The notes: generated by a model from the letters alone, not told the origin. A DNA stretch of 64,000 nt from CAIQPS01 sp963843455 (GCA_963843455.1 CAWJKE010000008.1:186001-250000); one strand, 5' to 3'; positions 33,645 through 45,296 are shown, counted from the stretch's first letter. A program made the numbers and translations.

Positions 33645-36143
33645 GTGATGTTTGAGAGGTTCACAGAGAGAGCCCGCCAGGTGATAGTCCTGGCTCAAGA
33701 AGAGGCGCGCATGCTTCGCCACAACTACATCGGCACGGAGCACCTCCTCCTGGGACTCTTGCGCGAGGCGGACGGCGTGGCGGCGCGCGTACTCGGCACC
33801 CTAGAGGTCGGCCTGGAAGAGGTGCGCGGAGAGGTGACGCGCATTGTGGGGGAAGGCGATCACGAGTCGCAAGGCCAGATCCCCTTCACGCCGCGGGCGA
33901 AGAAGGTCCTCGAACTGGCCCTGCGCGAAGCGCTTTCGCTCGGCCATAACTACATCGGCACCGAGCACATCCTGCTGGGCCTCATGCGCGAGAGCGAGGG
34001 CGTGGCGGCGCGCATCCTCAACGACCTGGATGTCGACGCCGACAGGGCGCGCCAGGAAGTCATGAGGGTGCTGTCCGGTCCCAGCCGCCGGCCTTCTCGC
34101 GGTGCCGGCACCGCGTCGCCGGAACCGGTCGAGGGCAAGGAGCGCAAGAGCTCTAAGGTGCTCGACCAGTTCGGCCGTAACCTCACCAAATACGCCGAGG
34201 AAGATCGTCTCGACCCCGTCATCGGCCGCGAGACCGAGATCCAGAGAGTCATGCAGATCCTGTCCCGCCGCACCAAGAACAACCCGGTACTGGTGGGCGA
34301 GCCGGGTGTCGGCAAGACCGCCGTGGTCGAGGGCCTGGCCCAGCGCATCGCCAAGAACGACGTGCCTGGACTTCTCAAGGACAAGCAGATCTACACGCTC
34401 GACCTGGGCGCGTTGGTCGCCGGCTCCAAGTATCGCGGCGAGTTCGAGGAGCGTCTCAAGAAGGTAATGAAGGAGATCGGCGAGAGGGGCGACATCATCC
34501 TCTTCATCGACGAGATCCATAACCTGGTAGGCGCCGGGGCGGCTGAAGGCGCCATCGACGCGGCCTCCATCCTCAAACCGGCTCTGGCCAGGGGCGAGCT
34601 GCAGACCATCGGTGCCACCACGCTCGACGAATACCGCAAGCACCTGGCCAAGGACAAGGCCCTCGAGCGCCGCTTTCAGCAGATCATGGTAAAAGAGCCG
34701 AGCATCGCGGAGACCCGCAAGATCCTCGAGGGCCTGCGCGAGCGCTACGAGACCCACCACCGGGTGCGTATCACCGATGAGGCCCTCGAGGCCGCGGCCT
34801 ACCTGGCCGACCGCTACATCAGCGACCGCTTCCTGCCCGATAAGGCCATCGACCTCGTCGACGAAGCCGCGTCTCGGAAGCGCATCCAGAACATGTGCGC
34901 CTCCCCCGACCTTCGGGAGGTCGAAGACGCCATCCTCGAGGTGCGGCGCGAAAAGGAAACGGCCATCGAGACTCAGGACTTCGAGAAAGCCGCCTCGCTC
35001 CGCGACCGCGAGCGCAAGCTGCTGAACCAGCGCCACGAGCTGGAAGAGAAGTGGCGAGAGTCCGACGAGGCCTCCGAGATCTCCATCGGGGAGGACGAGA
35101 TTGCCGAGGTGACGGCCATGTGGACCGGCATCCCGGTGACCAAGCTCACTGAAGCCGAGACCCATCGCCTCCTGCGGATGGAAGAAGCTCTCCACAAGCG
35201 CGTGGTGGGCCAGGACGAGCCGGTCAAGGCCGTGTCCCGTGCCATCCGGCGCTCGCGCGCTGGTCTGAAAGACCCGCACCGCCCGGCAGGCTCGTTCATC
35301 TTCCTGGGTCCGTCCGGTGTCGGCAAGACCGAGTTGGCGCGCACTTTGGCTGAGTTCCTCTTCGGCGACGAAGCAGCGCTCATACAGGTCGACATGTCGG
35401 AGTTCATGGAGAAGCACGCGGTCAGCCGCCTGGTGGGTTCCCCGCCCGGGTATGTGGGCTACGACGAAGGTGGCCAGTTGACCGAGTCGGTCCGGCGCCG
35501 TCCCTACTCCGTGGTGTTGCTAGACGAGATCGAAAAAGCGCATCCCGACGTGTTCAACATCCTTCTCCAGATCCTGGAGGACGGCCGGTTGACCGATGCA
35601 CAGGGCAGGACCGTGGACTTCCGGAACGCCATCATCATCATGACCTCCAACATCGGCGCCGCCACTATCTCCAAAGGGCAGGTGCTCGGCTTCGGCGAAC
35701 CGGTGGCCGAGGGCGGTCTGCAGTACGAGGAGATGAAGACTCGGGTCACCGGGGAGCTCAAGAAGATGTTCAAGCCGGAGTTCCTCAACCGGGTGGACGA
35801 GGTCATCGTCTTCCGGAAGCTCACGAGAGAGGAGATCTCCGACATCGTGCACCTGATGATGTCGCGGGTCGAGGAGCAACTGAAAGATCGGGAGATCGGC
35901 CTGGCCCTCACCCCGGCCGCCAAGGAGTTGCTGGTGGATGTCGGTTACGACCCGACGATGGGGGCCCGTCCGTTGCGACGCGCCATCCAGCGGCACGTGG
36001 AAGACCTGCTTGCCGAAGAGGTGCTGTCCGGTAAGTTCCCGCGGGGGAGCACCGTGCTGCTCGAGCGCGAGGATGACCATCTCGTCATTAGCGAGGTCAT
36101 CCAGGGAGCGCCCGACGTGCTTGTGGCCGAAGAGTCAAAGTAA
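33645..36143 (+). CDS. clpC: ATP-dependent Clp protease ATP-binding subunit ClpC
   Basis: 832 residues. Two Clp-N repeats at the start ('ARQVIVLAQEEARMLRHNYI'), a first AAA domain with GEPGVGKT, a UVR motif in the middle domain near 'TQDFEKAASLRDRERKLLNQ', and a second AAA domain with GPSGVGKTE. ClpC unfolds proteins for the ClpP protease. I start at the GTG at 33645, giving the usual Met-Met-Phe beginning; ATG one codon later is equivalent. It follows mcsB by 12 bases. The Clp-N domain is the docking site for arginine-phosphorylated clients in Bacillus. Confidence 0.97.
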   Translation: MMFERFTERARQVIVLAQEEARMLRHNYIGTEHLLLGLLREADGVAARVLGTLEVGLEEVRGEVTRIVGEGDHESQGQIPFTPRAKKVLELALREALSLGHNYIGTEHILLGLMRESEGVAARILNDLDVDADRARQEVMRVLSGPSRRPSRGAGTASPEPVEGKERKSSKVLDQFGRNLTKYAEEDRLDPVIGRETEIQRVMQILSRRTKNNPVLVGEPGVGKTAVVEGLAQRIAKNDVPGLLKDKQIYTLDLGALVAGSKYRGEFEERLKKVMKEIGERGDIILFIDEIHNLVGAGAAEGAIDAASILKPALARGELQTIGATTLDEYRKHLAKDKALERRFQQIMVKEPSIAETRKILEGLRERYETHHRVRITDEALEAAAYLADRYISDRFLPDKAIDLVDEAASRKRIQNMCASPDLREVEDAILEVRREKETAIETQDFEKAASLRDRERKLLNQRHELEEKWRESDEASEISIGEDEIAEVTAMWTGIPVTKLTEAETHRLLRMEEALHKRVVGQDEPVKAVSRAIRRSRAGLKDPHRPAGSFIFLGPSGVGKTELARTLAEFLFGDEAALIQVDMSEFMEKHAVSRLVGSPPGYVGYDEGGQLTESVRRRPYSVVLLDEIEKAHPDVFNILLQILEDGRLTDAQGRTVDFRNAIIIMTSNIGAATISKGQVLGFGEPVAEGGLQYEEMKTRVTGELKKMFKPEFLNRVDEVIVFRKLTREEISDIVHLMMSRVEEQLKDREIGLALTPAAKELLVDVGYDPTMGARPLRRAIQRHVEDLLAEEVLSGKFPRGSTVLLEREDDHLVISEVIQGAPDVLVAEESK

Positions 36144-36155
36144 CCGGAGCGGCCG

Positions 36156-37562
36156 ATGGCGAGGGGCGGCACAAGGTCGTTCGTCTGCCGGGAGTGCGCC
36201 TACGTATCCCCCGGCTGGCTGGGCCGCTGCCCCGGTTGCGGAGAGTGGAACACGATAACTGAACAGACGGCCCCCGCGCCCGCGCCGCGCGGCGCGGGGG
36301 CTCGGGGCGCGGGCCCGCCTGTGGCGGCGCCCGCGCCCCTTCGTCTAGCCGACGTCGACTTCGATTCCAGCGCTCGCATCGACACCGGTCTGCAGGAGCT
36401 GAACCGGGTGCTGGGCGGGGGGTTGGTCGCCGGCTCGGTCGTCCTAGTCGGTGGCGAGCCGGGGGTCGGCAAGAGCACCCTGCTCCTCCAGGCTCTTCTC
36501 GGCATGGAGGCAGCCGGGGTACCCTCCCTTCTGGTCTCGGGGGAGGAGTCGGCCGCCCAGGTGAAGCTCCGCAGCGTGCGACTGGGTGGCGGCACGAGTG
36601 GGTTGCGCCTCATCACCGAGACCCAGAGCGAGCAGGTCGCCGCGGCACTCGAGCAGTCGCAACCGGCCGCGTGCGTGGTCGATTCCGTGCAGACCCTGTG
36701 GTCGGCCGCCATCGGTTCCACACCGGGATCGGTGGCCCAGATCCGCGAGGTCACCTCGCAGCTCTTGCAGGTGGCCAAGTCTAACGGCATCGCTCTCATC
36801 CTCGTCGGTCACGTCACCAAGGATGGCGAGCTCGCCGGCCCGCGCGTGCTCGAACATATGGTCGACGCCGTCCTCTCGTTCGAAGGGGACCGTGCACAGC
36901 CGTTCCGCATCCTTCGTGCCGTCAAGAACCGTTTCGGGTCCACCAACGAGGTCGGCGTGTTCCAGATGGCCGAGCAGGGACTCATCGAAGTACCCGACCC
37001 ATCCTCGGTGTTCCTGGAGGAGGGTGACCTCCGCTCCGGCTCGGTGGTGGTCCCCGTATTGGAGGGTACGCGCTGCCTGCTGGCCGAGGTGCAGGCGCTG
37101 GTGGCCCCCAGCAATCTGGCCATGCCCCAGCGTGTCGCCAGGGGTGTGGACCGCAACCGCCTGACCATGATAGTGGCGGTCCTCAACCGCCGAGCCCGGC
37201 TCCCGCTGTTCAAGTCGGACATTTTCGTTAACATAGCGGGTGGGCTCGTTCTGGAGGACCCGGCTGCGGATCTCGCTGTGGCTCTGGCGATAGCTTCCGC
37301 TTATCGCGACGGAGGCGCCGGACAGGGCGTGGCGGCTTTCGGCGAGATAAGCCTCACCGGCAAGGTCCGGTATGTCCTTCAGGGCGACAAGCGCATCCAG
37401 GAACTTGCGCGGCGCGGGTTGCCCCGCATACTGGTGCCGAGCCGCAACGCGGAGGAGTTCGCCGGCGCCGGCCCGGCGCCTGGCGGGATGAGGGTGGAAG
37501 CGGTAGCCGACATTGCGGAGGCGGTACGGCGTACGGCCGGAAAACGGGCGACGGTAGAGTAA
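36156..37562 (+). CDS. radA: DNA repair protein RadA/Sms
   Basis: 468 residues. An N-terminal four-cysteine zinc finger (CREC...CPGCG), RecA-like ATPase with GGEPGVGKST, the RadA-specific KNRFGSTNEVGVF motif, and a C-terminal Lon-protease-like domain. RadA helps process recombination intermediates by driving branch migration. ATG start 12 bases after clpC. An unusual Pro/Ala-rich linker (residues about 37-60) joins the zinc finger to the ATPase. Confidence 0.96.
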   Translation: MARGGTRSFVCRECAYVSPGWLGRCPGCGEWNTITEQTAPAPAPRGAGARGAGPPVAAPAPLRLADVDFDSSARIDTGLQELNRVLGGGLVAGSVVLVGGEPGVGKSTLLLQALLGMEAAGVPSLLVSGEESAAQVKLRSVRLGGGTSGLRLITETQSEQVAAALEQSQPAACVVDSVQTLWSAAIGSTPGSVAQIREVTSQLLQVAKSNGIALILVGHVTKDGELAGPRVLEHMVDAVLSFEGDRAQPFRILRAVKNRFGSTNEVGVFQMAEQGLIEVPDPSSVFLEEGDLRSGSVVVPVLEGTRCLLAEVQALVAPSNLAMPQRVARGVDRNRLTMIVAVLNRRARLPLFKSDIFVNIAGGLVLEDPAADLAVALAIASAYRDGGAGQGVAAFGEISLTGKVRYVLQGDKRIQELARRGLPRILVPSRNAEEFAGAGPAPGGMRVEAVADIAEAVRRTAGKRATVE

Positions 37563-37581
37563 GCGGCAGCGAGGAGCACCA

Positions 37582-38664
37582 GTGGTCAGGCAGCCCCTTT
37601 CCCAGGAAGAAAGGCTGATAGAGGCGCTCAAGATGATCGCCCCGGGGACGGTGCTCCGGGACGCGATAGACAACATCGTCAAGGGGCGCCACGGCGCCCT
37701 GCTTGTGTTCGCCGATGAAGAGAAGATCCGTCCCATGATCTCCGGCGGCATCGACATCGATGTCGCTCTGACCTCGATGATCCTTTACGAGCTGTGCAAG
37801 TTGGACGGGGCCGTCCTGCTCGATGAGGCCGGTAGCCACATCATGCACGCCAACGTGCAACTCATGCCCGACGCGAGCATCGATTCGCAGGAGACCGGCA
37901 CACGGCATCGCACCGCCGAGAGGGTGGCCAAACAGATCGACGCTCTGGCTATCTCCATCTCGGGAGCCCGCGACGTGGTGACGGTCTACCTGGGCGACAT
38001 CCGCCACCTCATGGACCCGATCCGCACCATCCTCGACAAGGCCGACCAGGCTCTGCATACTCTGGAGAAGTTCCGCACCCGCTGGAACGAGGTCTCGAAC
38101 TCCCTCTCCCTGCTCGAGTTCCAGAACGGGGTGACGCTGCACGACGTGCTCCGCGCTCTGCAGCGCGCGGAGATGATGCTCGTGATCGTCCAACTCATCG
38201 AGGGGTACGTCATCCAGTTGGGGAGCGAAGGCCGGCTCGTGCAACTCCAACTCGAAGAGATGATGGTCAACGTACGCGAAGATCGGGCGGCCATGCTGGC
38301 CGACTACCTCCCTGACGCGCACGCTCCCCACATCGACGCCGCGAGGGCCGCTCTCGGCCCGGTACCGTCGGACGACCTGCTCTCCCTGAGCTACGTGGGG
38401 ACGGCGCTGGGCTTCGGCCCCGACGCCGAGGCGCTCGACAAGCACGTCCGGCCCCGAGGATTCCGTGTTCTGCAGAAGGTCCCCCGTTTGGACGCGAGGA
38501 TCATCGACGCCGTCGTCTCGCATTTTGGGGATCTTGGTCGCATCATGGAGGCGCCTGTCGACGAGCTGGCGGCGGTCTCGGGCATGGGGCCCCAGCGCGC
38601 GCTCGCCATCAAGGACGGGCTCAACCGTATCTACGAGTCCGCCCTCCTGGAGCGTCGAGGCTGA
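37582..38664 (+). CDS. disA: DNA integrity scanning diadenylate cyclase DisA
   Basis: 360 residues. The diadenylate cyclase domain has the catalytic LDGAVLLDE and 'GTRHRTAERVAKQ' (RHR) motifs. A helical linker and a C-terminal helix-hairpin-helix DNA-binding region ('ELAAVSGMGPQRALAIKDGL') follow. It makes c-di-AMP while scanning DNA for branched structures, and pairs naturally with radA just upstream, whose product regulates DisA in Bacillus. GTG start. Confidence 0.97.
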   Translation: MVRQPLSQEERLIEALKMIAPGTVLRDAIDNIVKGRHGALLVFADEEKIRPMISGGIDIDVALTSMILYELCKLDGAVLLDEAGSHIMHANVQLMPDASIDSQETGTRHRTAERVAKQIDALAISISGARDVVTVYLGDIRHLMDPIRTILDKADQALHTLEKFRTRWNEVSNSLSLLEFQNGVTLHDVLRALQRAEMMLVIVQLIEGYVIQLGSEGRLVQLQLEEMMVNVREDRAAMLADYLPDAHAPHIDAARAALGPVPSDDLLSLSYVGTALGFGPDAEALDKHVRPRGFRVLQKVPRLDARIIDAVVSHFGDLGRIMEAPVDELAAVSGMGPQRALAIKDGLNRIYESALLERRG

Positions 38665-39170
38665 TGTTCCAGGTCGGCGACACGGTGGTATGTCCACACC
38701 ATGGGGCGGGACGCATCTTGGAGATAGTCGAGCAGGATTTCCAGGGCAGCACCCGCAGCTACTACAGCATCCAGATCCTACACAACAACATGAACATCAA
38801 ATTGCCTATCGAGGGTACCGACAGGGCCGGCGTGAGGCCGGTAATCCCCGAGGTCATGGTCGAGGAAGTCGTTGGGGTGCTCCGCGACGACCCCACCAAG
38901 ATGCCGGTTAACTGGAATCGCAGAGTCAAGCATAACCGAGAGAAGATAGGCAGCGGCGACCCGCTCGAGTTGGCCGACGTGGTTCGCAATCTCGCTCTGA
39001 GGGACGCCGAGAAGGGGCTCTCCACGGGCGAGAAGCAGATGTTCGGCAAGGTCAAAAGGATGCTTGCCTCAGAGCTGATGTACGCGAAGGATGTGCCTCT
39101 GGATGACGCGGTCAGCTTTCTCGATGGAGTTCTGGCCGAGGTCTGTGCTTCCCAACCCCCCTACCAATAG
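38664..39170 (+). CDS. carD: CarD/CdnL-family transcription regulator
   Basis: 168 residues. The N-terminal Tudor-like RNA-polymerase interaction domain starts 'MFQVGDTVVCPHHGAGRI' and the C-terminal helical DNA-binding domain ends with 'DDAVSFLDGVLAEV'. CarD binds the polymerase beta subunit and stabilises open complexes, notably at rRNA promoters. ATG overlaps the disA TGA by one base. The radA-disA-carD order is typical of this chromosomal block. Confidence 0.94.
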   Translation: MFQVGDTVVCPHHGAGRILEIVEQDFQGSTRSYYSIQILHNNMNIKLPIEGTDRAGVRPVIPEVMVEEVVGVLRDDPTKMPVNWNRRVKHNREKIGSGDPLELADVVRNLALRDAEKGLSTGEKQMFGKVKRMLASELMYAKDVPLDDAVSFLDGVLAEVCASQPPYQ

Positions 39171-39179
39171 GCCGGTCAA

Positions 39180-40226
39180 ATGGGACTAGCCATACGACTG
39201 CTACTTGCCCTCGTAGGCGGCGTCCTTGGATACGAGATGGGCAAAGCGTTCCTACCGCCGGAGGGGTATGGGCCGATACCCTACTCCGCGCTGGTCGTCG
39301 TCTGCATTTTTGTCGGGGTCTGCGTGGGGGCGATCGTTGGCGGTGTCCTCGGGCATGCGGTCACCCGTCTGGGGCGCAGGCTCGACCGGGCGACGTCGCT
39401 GGTCACGGCCAGCGGACTGATCTTCACGACGGCTGGTCTCGTCATTGGTCTGGCCATCGCGGCGCTCGGCAGCTTGGCCATCAAGGATCTCCCCATCGTG
39501 GGCCTCTACTTCTTGCCGCTTCTTTTCGCGGTCAGCGGCTACCTGTTCGCCTTCCTGGGGTACAAGCGCCACACCGATATCGCCCGGGTGCTGGGCCTCA
39601 AAGGCCTCCTGCAGCAGCCCGGGGCCAAGCAGTTTCTCCGACCCAAGATCCTCGACACCTCGGTGATCATCGACGGGCGGCTGGGCGAGGTGGTTGCCAC
39701 CGGTTTTGTGGAGGGTGACCTCATCGTCCCCGGTTTTGTGCTGGAGGAACTGCAGTCCATAGCCGACTCGGCGGACTCGGGCCGCAGGGCCCGCGGGCGC
39801 CGCGGCCTGGACACCGTGCACCACCTGCAGGAGACCAACGCGCACGTCAGCATCATCGAGCGCGATTTTCCCACCGTCGCTGAGGTCGACGCCAAGCTCA
39901 TCCGCCTTGCCAAGGAGATCAAGGGCGTCATCATCACCACCGACTACAACCTCAACAAGGTATCTCAGATACAGGGCGTGGAGGTGCTCAACATCAACGA
40001 TCTGGCCAACACGTTGAAGGCCGTCGCCATGCCGGGAGAGAGGATGCGGCTCCGGGTGCTCCGGGAGGGCAAGGAGGAAGACCAAGGAGTCGGCTATCTG
40101 GACGACGGCACCATGGTGGTCATCGAAGGGGGCCGGCGGCGCATAGGCGATGAGGTCGAGGTGGAGGTCACGTCGGTGTTGCAGAACCCGTCAGGCAAGA
40201 TGATCTTCACCAGGGTGGCGCCGTGA
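39180..40226 (+). CDS. Membrane PIN-TRAM domain protein (YacL-like)
   Basis: 348 residues. Four membrane segments cover about the first 140 residues. A PIN nuclease domain follows, with acidic active-site residues in 'ILDTSVIIDGRLGEV', 'VLEELQSIADS' and 'KGVIITTDYNLNKV'. A C-terminal TRAM RNA-binding domain ends the protein ('GVGYLDDGTMVVIEGG'). A role in RNA cleavage or translation at the membrane is suggested by the domains; the in-cell target is unknown. ATG start 9 bases after carD; ispD overlaps its stop by four bases. Confidence 0.93.
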   Translation: MGLAIRLLLALVGGVLGYEMGKAFLPPEGYGPIPYSALVVVCIFVGVCVGAIVGGVLGHAVTRLGRRLDRATSLVTASGLIFTTAGLVIGLAIAALGSLAIKDLPIVGLYFLPLLFAVSGYLFAFLGYKRHTDIARVLGLKGLLQQPGAKQFLRPKILDTSVIIDGRLGEVVATGFVEGDLIVPGFVLEELQSIADSADSGRRARGRRGLDTVHHLQETNAHVSIIERDFPTVAEVDAKLIRLAKEIKGVIITTDYNLNKVSQIQGVEVLNINDLANTLKAVAMPGERMRLRVLREGKEEDQGVGYLDDGTMVVIEGGRRRIGDEVEVEVTSVLQNPSGKMIFTRVAP

Positions 40227-40939
40227 GACCCAGTCTGGCGCTGGTTGTCGCCGCGGCCGGCTACGGCACGCGGCTCGACGTGGGGCTTCCCAAGCAATAC
40301 ATTCCCTTGCTCGGGATCCCGATGCTTCAGCGCACTCTGAACACCCTGGCCACGTGTGAGGCGGTGGACGCGCTCGTAGTGGTCGTCAACGCGCCCGATA
40401 TCGAGTACTGCGAGTCCGAGTTGGTCCAGGAGCGGATCCTGAAGATCATCCAGGTCTGCGCCGGTGGCGACGAGCGCGCGCTATCGGTGCGCAACGGGCT
40501 GGACGCTCTCGCCCAAGCGGGGACCTGGGACCTAGTGGGCGTGCACGACGGTGCCCGTCCTCTGGTCACCTGTGGAGACATCACCCGCACCGTCCAGGCG
40601 ATCGCGGCCGACGAGCGGTTGGCGGGTGCGGTGCTGGGTGTCCCGACAACCGATACCGTGAAAGTGGTAGACGAAGACGGGGTGGTGGTCGCCACTCCCG
40701 AGCGCCGGACCGTGTGGCGCGCACAGACGCCGCAGGTATTCCGGTGGCAGGCGTTGATGGACGCCTACGCCGAGACGCCGGAGGAGGATCTGCTCCGCTC
40801 CACTGACGATGCCTCGCTGGTAGAGGCCAGGGGTGGCCGCGTGATCATGGTCAAAGGCTCGCCAGAGAACTTCAAGATCACCGACCGGGTGGATCTCCGT
40901 CATGCCGAACAGATCCTGGCGGAGCGAAGACGTGACTGA
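40223..40939 (+). CDS. ispD: 2-C-methyl-D-erythritol 4-phosphate cytidylyltransferase
   Basis: 238 residues. The nucleotidyltransferase start 'LVVAAAGYGTRLDVGLPKQY' includes the CTP-binding loop, and 'VHDGARPLV' and 'WRAQTPQVF' are further family signatures. It is the third enzyme of the non-mevalonate isoprenoid pathway. GTG start overlapping the upstream gene by four bases; ispF begins 8 bases before its stop. Confidence 0.96.
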   Translation: MRPSLALVVAAAGYGTRLDVGLPKQYIPLLGIPMLQRTLNTLATCEAVDALVVVVNAPDIEYCESELVQERILKIIQVCAGGDERALSVRNGLDALAQAGTWDLVGVHDGARPLVTCGDITRTVQAIAADERLAGAVLGVPTTDTVKVVDEDGVVVATPERRTVWRAQTPQVFRWQALMDAYAETPEEDLLRSTDDASLVEARGGRVIMVKGSPENFKITDRVDLRHAEQILAERRRD

Positions 40940-41468
40940 GAGCGCCGCCGGCGCCTCTTCGACTGGGCACGGCGGCCCGGCGTTCCGCGTCGGTATCGGC
41001 TACGACGCCCATCGCTTCTCCCCCGACCGCCCGCTCGTGCTGGGCGGGATAAGATTGCGGGAGCACGACGGCCTGCTGGGCCATAGTGACGCCGACGTGC
41101 TGGTGCATGCGGTCATGGACGCGCTCCTTGGGGCGGCCGGTCTCGAAGATATAGGCCACTACTTTCCCGACTCCGACCGGGCCTTCGCCGGAGCGGACAG
41201 TACGGCTCTATTGGCCGCGGTCGTCGTCCTGCTGGACGACAGGGGCTGGCGGCCGGTCAACGTGGACGCTGTGGTGGTGTGCGAAGAGCCGCGCATCGCG
41301 CCCCACCGGGCACGGATGCGCGAGCGCCTGGCGGCCGCGCTCGGGATCGACGCGGAAGCGGTGGGCATTCGAGGGACTACCACCGAGGGTATGGGCTTCA
41401 CCGGAAGGCGCGAAGGGATCGCGGCGCAGGCCGTGGCCCTGGTCGAGAGAACGACGAGAGAGAGCTGA
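40932..41468 (+). CDS. ispF: 2-C-methyl-D-erythritol 2,4-cyclodiphosphate synthase
   Basis: 178 residues. Zinc-binding DAHRF near the start, 'GHSDADVLVHAVMDALLGA' and 'KATTEG'-like end seen here as GTTTEGMGFTGR. It cyclises the CDP-activated methylerythritol made downstream of IspD, which its gene overlaps. GTG start eight bases after GGAG; a slightly longer N-terminus would overlap ispD more. About 15 extra residues precede the core and look disordered. Confidence 0.95.
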   Translation: MTESAAGASSTGHGGPAFRVGIGYDAHRFSPDRPLVLGGIRLREHDGLLGHSDADVLVHAVMDALLGAAGLEDIGHYFPDSDRAFAGADSTALLAAVVVLLDDRGWRPVNVDAVVVCEEPRIAPHRARMRERLAAALGIDAEAVGIRGTTTEGMGFTGRREGIAAQAVALVERTTRES

Positions 41469-41472
41469 CGCC

Positions 41473-42945
41473 ATGACCGATGTCCGCGTGCGCTTCGCCC
41501 CCAGCCCCACCGGCTCGCTGCACGTGGGGAGCGCCCGCACCGCGCTCTACAACTTCCTCTACGCCCGGCATAACAAGGGCACCATGGTGCTGCGAATCGA
41601 GGACACCGACCTCAAGCGGTCCACCACCGAGCATGACCTGAGCATCATCAACGACCTGGCGTGGCTGGGTCTCCGGGCCGACGAAGGTCCCGATGTTGGC
41701 GGGCCTCACGGTCCCTACCGCCAGAGCGAGCGCGCCGATCTCTACGAAGCCGCCGTCCAGCAGCTCTTGGCCGAAGGTCTGGCCTACCGGTGCTTCTGCC
41801 CTCAGGAACTCCTGGATGAGAAGAAGGAGCAACAACTTGCCCGCGGACAGATGCCCAAGTACGACCGTACCTGTTGCCGTCTGGCCCGGGAAGAGGTCGA
41901 CTCGCGGCTGGCCGGCGGCGAAGAGGCCGCTGTCCGCTTCAGCGTTCCCGAAGGGGACGTGGTCTTCGACGACCTCGTCCATGGCCCCATCACCTTCTCG
42001 TCCGACGTTATCGGTGACTTCATCATCAAGCGCACCGACGGCGGCTACTCCTACAACTTCGCGGTCGTCGTGGACGACGCGGGGATGGAGATAACCGACG
42101 TCATCCGCGGGGAAGACCACATCACCAACACCGCCCGGCAGATGATGCTGTTTTCGGCGCTCGGCAAACCGGCGCCCCGGTACGGCCATCATTCCCTCAT
42201 CCTGGCCCCGGACGGCAGCAAGCTGTCCAAGCGACACGGGGCGACCTCTATCGGAGATTTCAAAGGACTGGGCTACCTCTCCGCTGCTATCGTCAACTAC
42301 CTGGCTCTCCTGAGCTGGCATCCGGCCGACGAGCGCGAGAAGTTCACGCTCGACGAGTTGGTGGAGGAATTCGAACTCCAACGGGTATCCAAGAGCCCGG
42401 CTATCTTTGACATCCACAAGCTCAACTGGCTGAACGGTCTGTACATCCGGGAGCTTTCGCCCCAAGAGCTGTTCCACCATGTCGTGCCCTACCTGGCCGA
42501 CGCGCGCATGCCGTTTGCCCCCGTCCAACGAGACGTGGTGGCTGAGGCGATCCAGGCCAACCTGGTGGTGTTGAGCGACGCTCCCGTCTTCGCCGAGGTC
42601 TTCGTGGACGAGACCGACCCGGCCACCTGCCAGGGCGCGCCCGCGTTGACGGCGCCGGGCACGCCCAAGCTGTTCGAACTGGCGAAGGAGCACTTCGCCG
42701 CCATGCCGGCCGAGTATCTCCCGTCGGCCGACGCCCGGGAACTGCTGCGCGGTCTGGTAGAGGCCGCCAAAGAGCACGGCATCAAGGGCAAGTCGGTCTA
42801 CCAGCCGCTACGCGTGGCCCTGAGCGCTCGCGAGGAGGGCCCCGAACTCTTCTACCTTGTCGGTGGACTGGGCAAGAGCCGCATCCTTCGCCGCCTCGCC
42901 TCCGCTGCTGCCTACGCGGCCCGCTGGGCCGACCCGACGCTCTAG
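41473..42945 (+). CDS. gltX: Glutamyl-tRNA synthetase
   Basis: 490 residues, class I. The HIGH-like motif reads 'SPTGSLHVGSARTALYNFLY' and the KMSKS-like one 'LSKRHGATS'. It charges tRNA-Glu and, if tRNA-Gln is charged indirectly, may charge that tRNA as well; this cannot be decided from sequence. ATG start four bases after ispF with the ispF end providing GAGAGAGC as ribosome site. cysS follows 13 bases after its stop. Confidence 0.96.
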   Translation: MTDVRVRFAPSPTGSLHVGSARTALYNFLYARHNKGTMVLRIEDTDLKRSTTEHDLSIINDLAWLGLRADEGPDVGGPHGPYRQSERADLYEAAVQQLLAEGLAYRCFCPQELLDEKKEQQLARGQMPKYDRTCCRLAREEVDSRLAGGEEAAVRFSVPEGDVVFDDLVHGPITFSSDVIGDFIIKRTDGGYSYNFAVVVDDAGMEITDVIRGEDHITNTARQMMLFSALGKPAPRYGHHSLILAPDGSKLSKRHGATSIGDFKGLGYLSAAIVNYLALLSWHPADEREKFTLDELVEEFELQRVSKSPAIFDIHKLNWLNGLYIRELSPQELFHHVVPYLADARMPFAPVQRDVVAEAIQANLVVLSDAPVFAEVFVDETDPATCQGAPALTAPGTPKLFELAKEHFAAMPAEYLPSADARELLRGLVEAAKEHGIKGKSVYQPLRVALSAREEGPELFYLVGGLGKSRILRRLASAAAYAARWADPTL

Positions 42946-42958
42946 AGGGAGACTGCTG

Positions 42959-44357
<1,399 letters not shown>

Positions 44358-44386
<29 letters not shown>

Positions 44387-45296
44387 GCGCCCCCGTCGTC
44401 CAGGCGAGCGCACCGAGAAGGAACGCCGCGCGCCTCAGGGATCGGGGTCGTTCGTGGCGGGCGGCGGAAAGGCCGCCGGCCGGAGCGTCAGCGGCCCTCG
44501 GACTGGACAGCACAGCTGTGCTTTCGCTCTGCCCGCTGGTAGCGAGCCCGCCCTCGCCCCAGCGGGCGCCACTCTTATTTACGGCCGGAATCCGATCCGC
44601 GAGGCGCTGCGCGGCCGGCGGAGGGTGCACACCATTTGGCTGGGCCCGGGTACTTCACGCGAGGGGCTGGAGAGTCTGGATGTCCGCCATGCGTCTCCGG
44701 TCGAGTTGACCTCTTTGGCGGGGAGTCCCGACCACCAGGGTATGGTGGCGAGCGTGGACCCGTACTCATACGTCGAGCCGGATCCCCTCCTCCGGACATT
44801 CACGCTTCTCGTGGCCCTCGACGAGGTGCAGGATCCCCACAACCTCGGCGCCATCATCCGGACGGCGGAGGGAGCAGGGGCCGGCATAGTCATCCCCCGG
44901 CACCGGGCCGCCGAGGTGACCGCCGCCGTCGTCAAAGCCTCGGCCGGCGCCACGGAGCACGCATCCATCGCCCAGGTCCGCAACCTGGCGGATTTCCTTG
45001 CCGCGGCCAAGGAGGTCGGTTTCTGGGTGTACGGCGCGGCCGCAGGCGCGGGTTCGGAGTACACGGGCCAGGACTACGGCTATCCCACGTGCTTCGTGGT
45101 CGGTTCCGAGGGACAGGGCCTGGGGAAGAGGGTGGAGTCGCTGTGTGACGTCATGGTGAGTCTGCCCTTGTTGGGCAAGATGGACTCGCTGAACGTGAGC
45201 GTGTCAACGGGCATCTTGTTGTACGAGGCGGTTCGGCAGCGGGCAGCGGCCGGGAAGGCGCTGGCGCCCGAGGTGCCGGATGGAGCCGCACCGTGA
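44358..45296 (+). CDS. rlmB: 23S rRNA (guanosine-2'-O)-methyltransferase RlmB-type
   Basis: About 312 residues. A basic, disordered N-terminal tail of about 70 residues, then the substrate-binding domain starting 'IYGRNPIREALRG', then the SPOUT knot with 'LDEVQDPHNLGAIIRTAE', 'VVGSEGQGLGKRV' and 'VSLPLLGKMDSLNVSVSTGI'. The start inside cysS (ATG 44358, with AGGGA upstream) is likely but not proven; a later start would remove only the tail. The following NYN gene overlaps its stop by four bases. Confidence 0.92.
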